From Planctomycetota bacterium (GTDB lineage: Bacteria; Planctomycetota; UBA1135; GCA-002686595), in NCBI GenBank assembly GCA_004296785.1, contig SCVU01000730.1, forward strand, positions 1 to 15,177: a DNA stretch of 15,177 nucleotides, given 5' to 3'. Of this stretch, positions 14,166 to 15,177 are shown piece after piece. Position 1 is the stretch's first letter. The number at the start of each line of letters is the position of its first letter. Both the position numbers and the translations under genes were made by a program. The notes beneath the pieces are model-generated. The model was not told the origin of the DNA. It ran no database searches and worked only from the letters and a program-made list of their open reading frames with translations.

Positions 14166-14993
14166 CTAGTTCGGCGTCGACGCGGTCGGGCCCGCCAGGA
14201 ACACGAAGCCGCGCTCGGCGAACACGCTGCCCGCCGCGGGCGTCGCGAGGAACTCGGCGAACAGCCGCGCCTGCACCTGTGCTGGCCGTCCCGCCATCGC
14301 CGCGACCGGGTACGAGATCCTCGGACCGTCCTCGACGGGGACGACGAACACGACGCGCACCTGCTTCGACGGCGCGGCATCGGTGCGGTAGACGATGCCG
14401 GCCTGCGCGCTCGCGGACTCGACCGCCGCGAGCGCGGCGCGCGCGTCGACGCCGGGCAGCACGCGCTCGGCGACCGAGCTCCACACGCCGATCCGCTCGA
14501 GCCACGCCTTCGCGTAGCGGCCCGCCGGCACGGTCGCGACGTCGGCGAGCGACAGGCGCGCGACCCGCGGATCGGCGAGCTGCGCGGGCGCGAACGGTGC
14601 GGTGAAGAGCGCGGGCGCGTCGACGGGCTCGATCACGACGAGCTGATTCGACAGCAGCGCGCGGCGCGTGCCCGCCGCGACGAGCCCGGCCTGCTCGACC
14701 TTGTCCATCTCGCGCTCGTCGGCGGAAAGGAACACGTCGGCCTGCGCGGCCGCGACGATCTGCTTCGACAGGTCGCCGGAGGAGCCGAAGTTGAAGAACA
14801 GATCGACGGCGTGGCGCTGCTCGTAGACCTCCTCGAGCGCGAGCAGCGCGTCGCGCGTGCTCGCGGCGGCATACACGGCGAGCTCGACGCGCGCCGGCCC
14901 GGGCTGCGGCTCGCTCGAGCAGCCGGCGCCGAGCGCGGCGACGCACGCGAGGATCCACGGACGGAGCGACGACGAGAACGACCGCGACGACAT
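14166..14993 (-). CDS. modA: Molybdate-binding lipoprotein/periplasmic protein ModA
   Basis: 275 residues. The N-terminal signal (residues 1-24) ends LGAGC25SSEP, a lipobox-like site, imperfect because Gly rather than Leu is at -3, so lipid anchoring is likely but not certain. The mature part follows ModA: LAVYAAASTRDAL (38-50) and FGSSGDLSKQI (69-79) provide the Ser ligands. ADVFLSADEREMD (85-97), LLSNQLVVIEP, AGIVYRTDA and ISYPVA are further family blocks. It captures molybdate (or tungstate) outside the membrane and delivers it to ModBC. GGGAGAGG (15002-15009, minus strand) lies 8 nt before the ATG. The gap to the upstream MOP gene is 4 nt and to modB 12 nt. Confidence 0.95.
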   Translation of the reverse strand: MSSRSFSSSLRPWILACVAALGAGCSSEPQPGPARVELAVYAAASTRDALLALEEVYEQRHAVDLFFNFGSSGDLSKQIVAAAQADVFLSADEREMDKVEQAGLVAAGTRRALLSNQLVVIEPVDAPALFTAPFAPAQLADPRVARLSLADVATVPAGRYAKAWLERIGVWSSVAERVLPGVDARAALAAVESASAQAGIVYRTDAAPSKQVRVVFVVPVEDGPRISYPVAAMAGRPAQVQARLFAEFLATPAAGSVFAERGFVFLAGPTASTPN

Positions 14994-14997
14994 GCGC

Positions 14998-15177
14998 TCA
15001 ACCTCTCCCGACGATGACTTCAGTGGCCTTGATGATCGCGACGGCCTGCGCGCCGACCTCGAGGTGCAGCCGGTCGACCGAGTCGGTCGTGATCACGGCT
15101 CCGATGCGGACCTCGGGCGAGACTTCGATGACGACCTTCGACATCACGTCGCCGCGCGCGACCTGCACGATGCGGCC
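14998..15177 (-). CDS. MOP/TOBE-domain molybdate-binding protein (molbindin or ModE C-terminus), partial
   Basis: 59 residues plus TGA are visible; the gene begins beyond the window end. Segments GRIVQVARGDVMSKVVIEV, RIGAVITTDSVDRLHLEVG and AVAIIKATEVIVG form an almost complete MOP (TOBE) domain. This fold binds molybdate or tungstate in the cytoplasm. If only ~8-10 residues are missing it is a stand-alone molbindin of about 70 residues. If a winged-helix precedes it, it is a ModE-type repressor of the mod operon. It is first in the operon, 4 nt before modA, and its codons hold the modA Shine-Dalgarno. The position fits either storage/buffering or regulation. Confidence 0.87.
   Translation of the reverse strand, partial: GRIVQVARGDVMSKVVIEVSPEVRIGAVITTDSVDRLHLEVGAQAVAIIKATEVIVGRG

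Noticed and set aside
12361..14958. 865-codon minus-strand frame as a single ModC fusion protein
   Set aside because: The part above 13476 overlaps modB and modA in another frame and is Arg/Ala-rich nonsense. The GTG at 13476 starts a normal-length ModC.

Overview
The window is very GC-rich bacterial DNA with tightly packed genes and strong G/C bias at third codon positions. It most likely comes from a member of the Planctomycetota. The evidence is a Ser/Thr kinase fused to a large WD40-type propeller region, a secreted beta-helix protein beginning mature QLWIVDAAAGPG-style, and large secreted proteins with carboxypeptidase-regulatory-like repeats. This assignment is an inference from gene families; no rRNA or other phylogenetic marker is present.

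Layout. (1) Positions 1-797 (+) hold the C-terminal end of a UvrD/PcrA-type helicase with an unusual repeat-encoded tail. A 417-bp non-coding stretch follows. (2) Positions 1215-8227 (+) hold a block of five genes: a tiny exported three-cysteine protein, a membrane-anchored protein with about five beta-sandwich repeats, a 1054-residue WD40-fused protein kinase, a zinc-ribbon/PqiA-like membrane protein, and a GNAT acetyltransferase whose GTG start overlaps the preceding stop. (3) Positions 8383-9675 (+) hold a secreted right-handed beta-helix protein behind a hairpin-rich leader. (4) Positions 9730-10674 (-) hold a MerR-type regulator with a cobalamin-binding domain. It carries the Wx9EH and ExHxxG signatures of CarH/LitR B12 photoreceptors. 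It is divergent from acpS (10774-11217, +) and a two-domain GNAT protein (11230-12222, +); the 99-bp divergent gap holds a 16-bp operator-like palindrome. (5) Positions 12361-15177 (-) hold a molybdate-uptake operon, read in the order molbindin/ModE-like MOP domain (partial), modA, modB, modC.

The most striking object is a 144-bp near-perfect inverted repeat (12220-12363) between the convergent GNAT and modC genes. Its two outer trinucleotides are the stop codons of the two genes. Its arms match at 70 of 71 positions around a 2-nt centre.

The mod genes form a complete high-affinity molybdate ABC importer (periplasmic binding protein, permease, ATPase) plus a MOP-domain protein that would bind or sense molybdate in the cytoplasm. 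The CarH-like gene suggests light/B12-responsive control, but no carotenoid or photolyase gene lies in the window, so its regulon is unknown. Many long antisense frames exist; I treat them as high-GC shadows.
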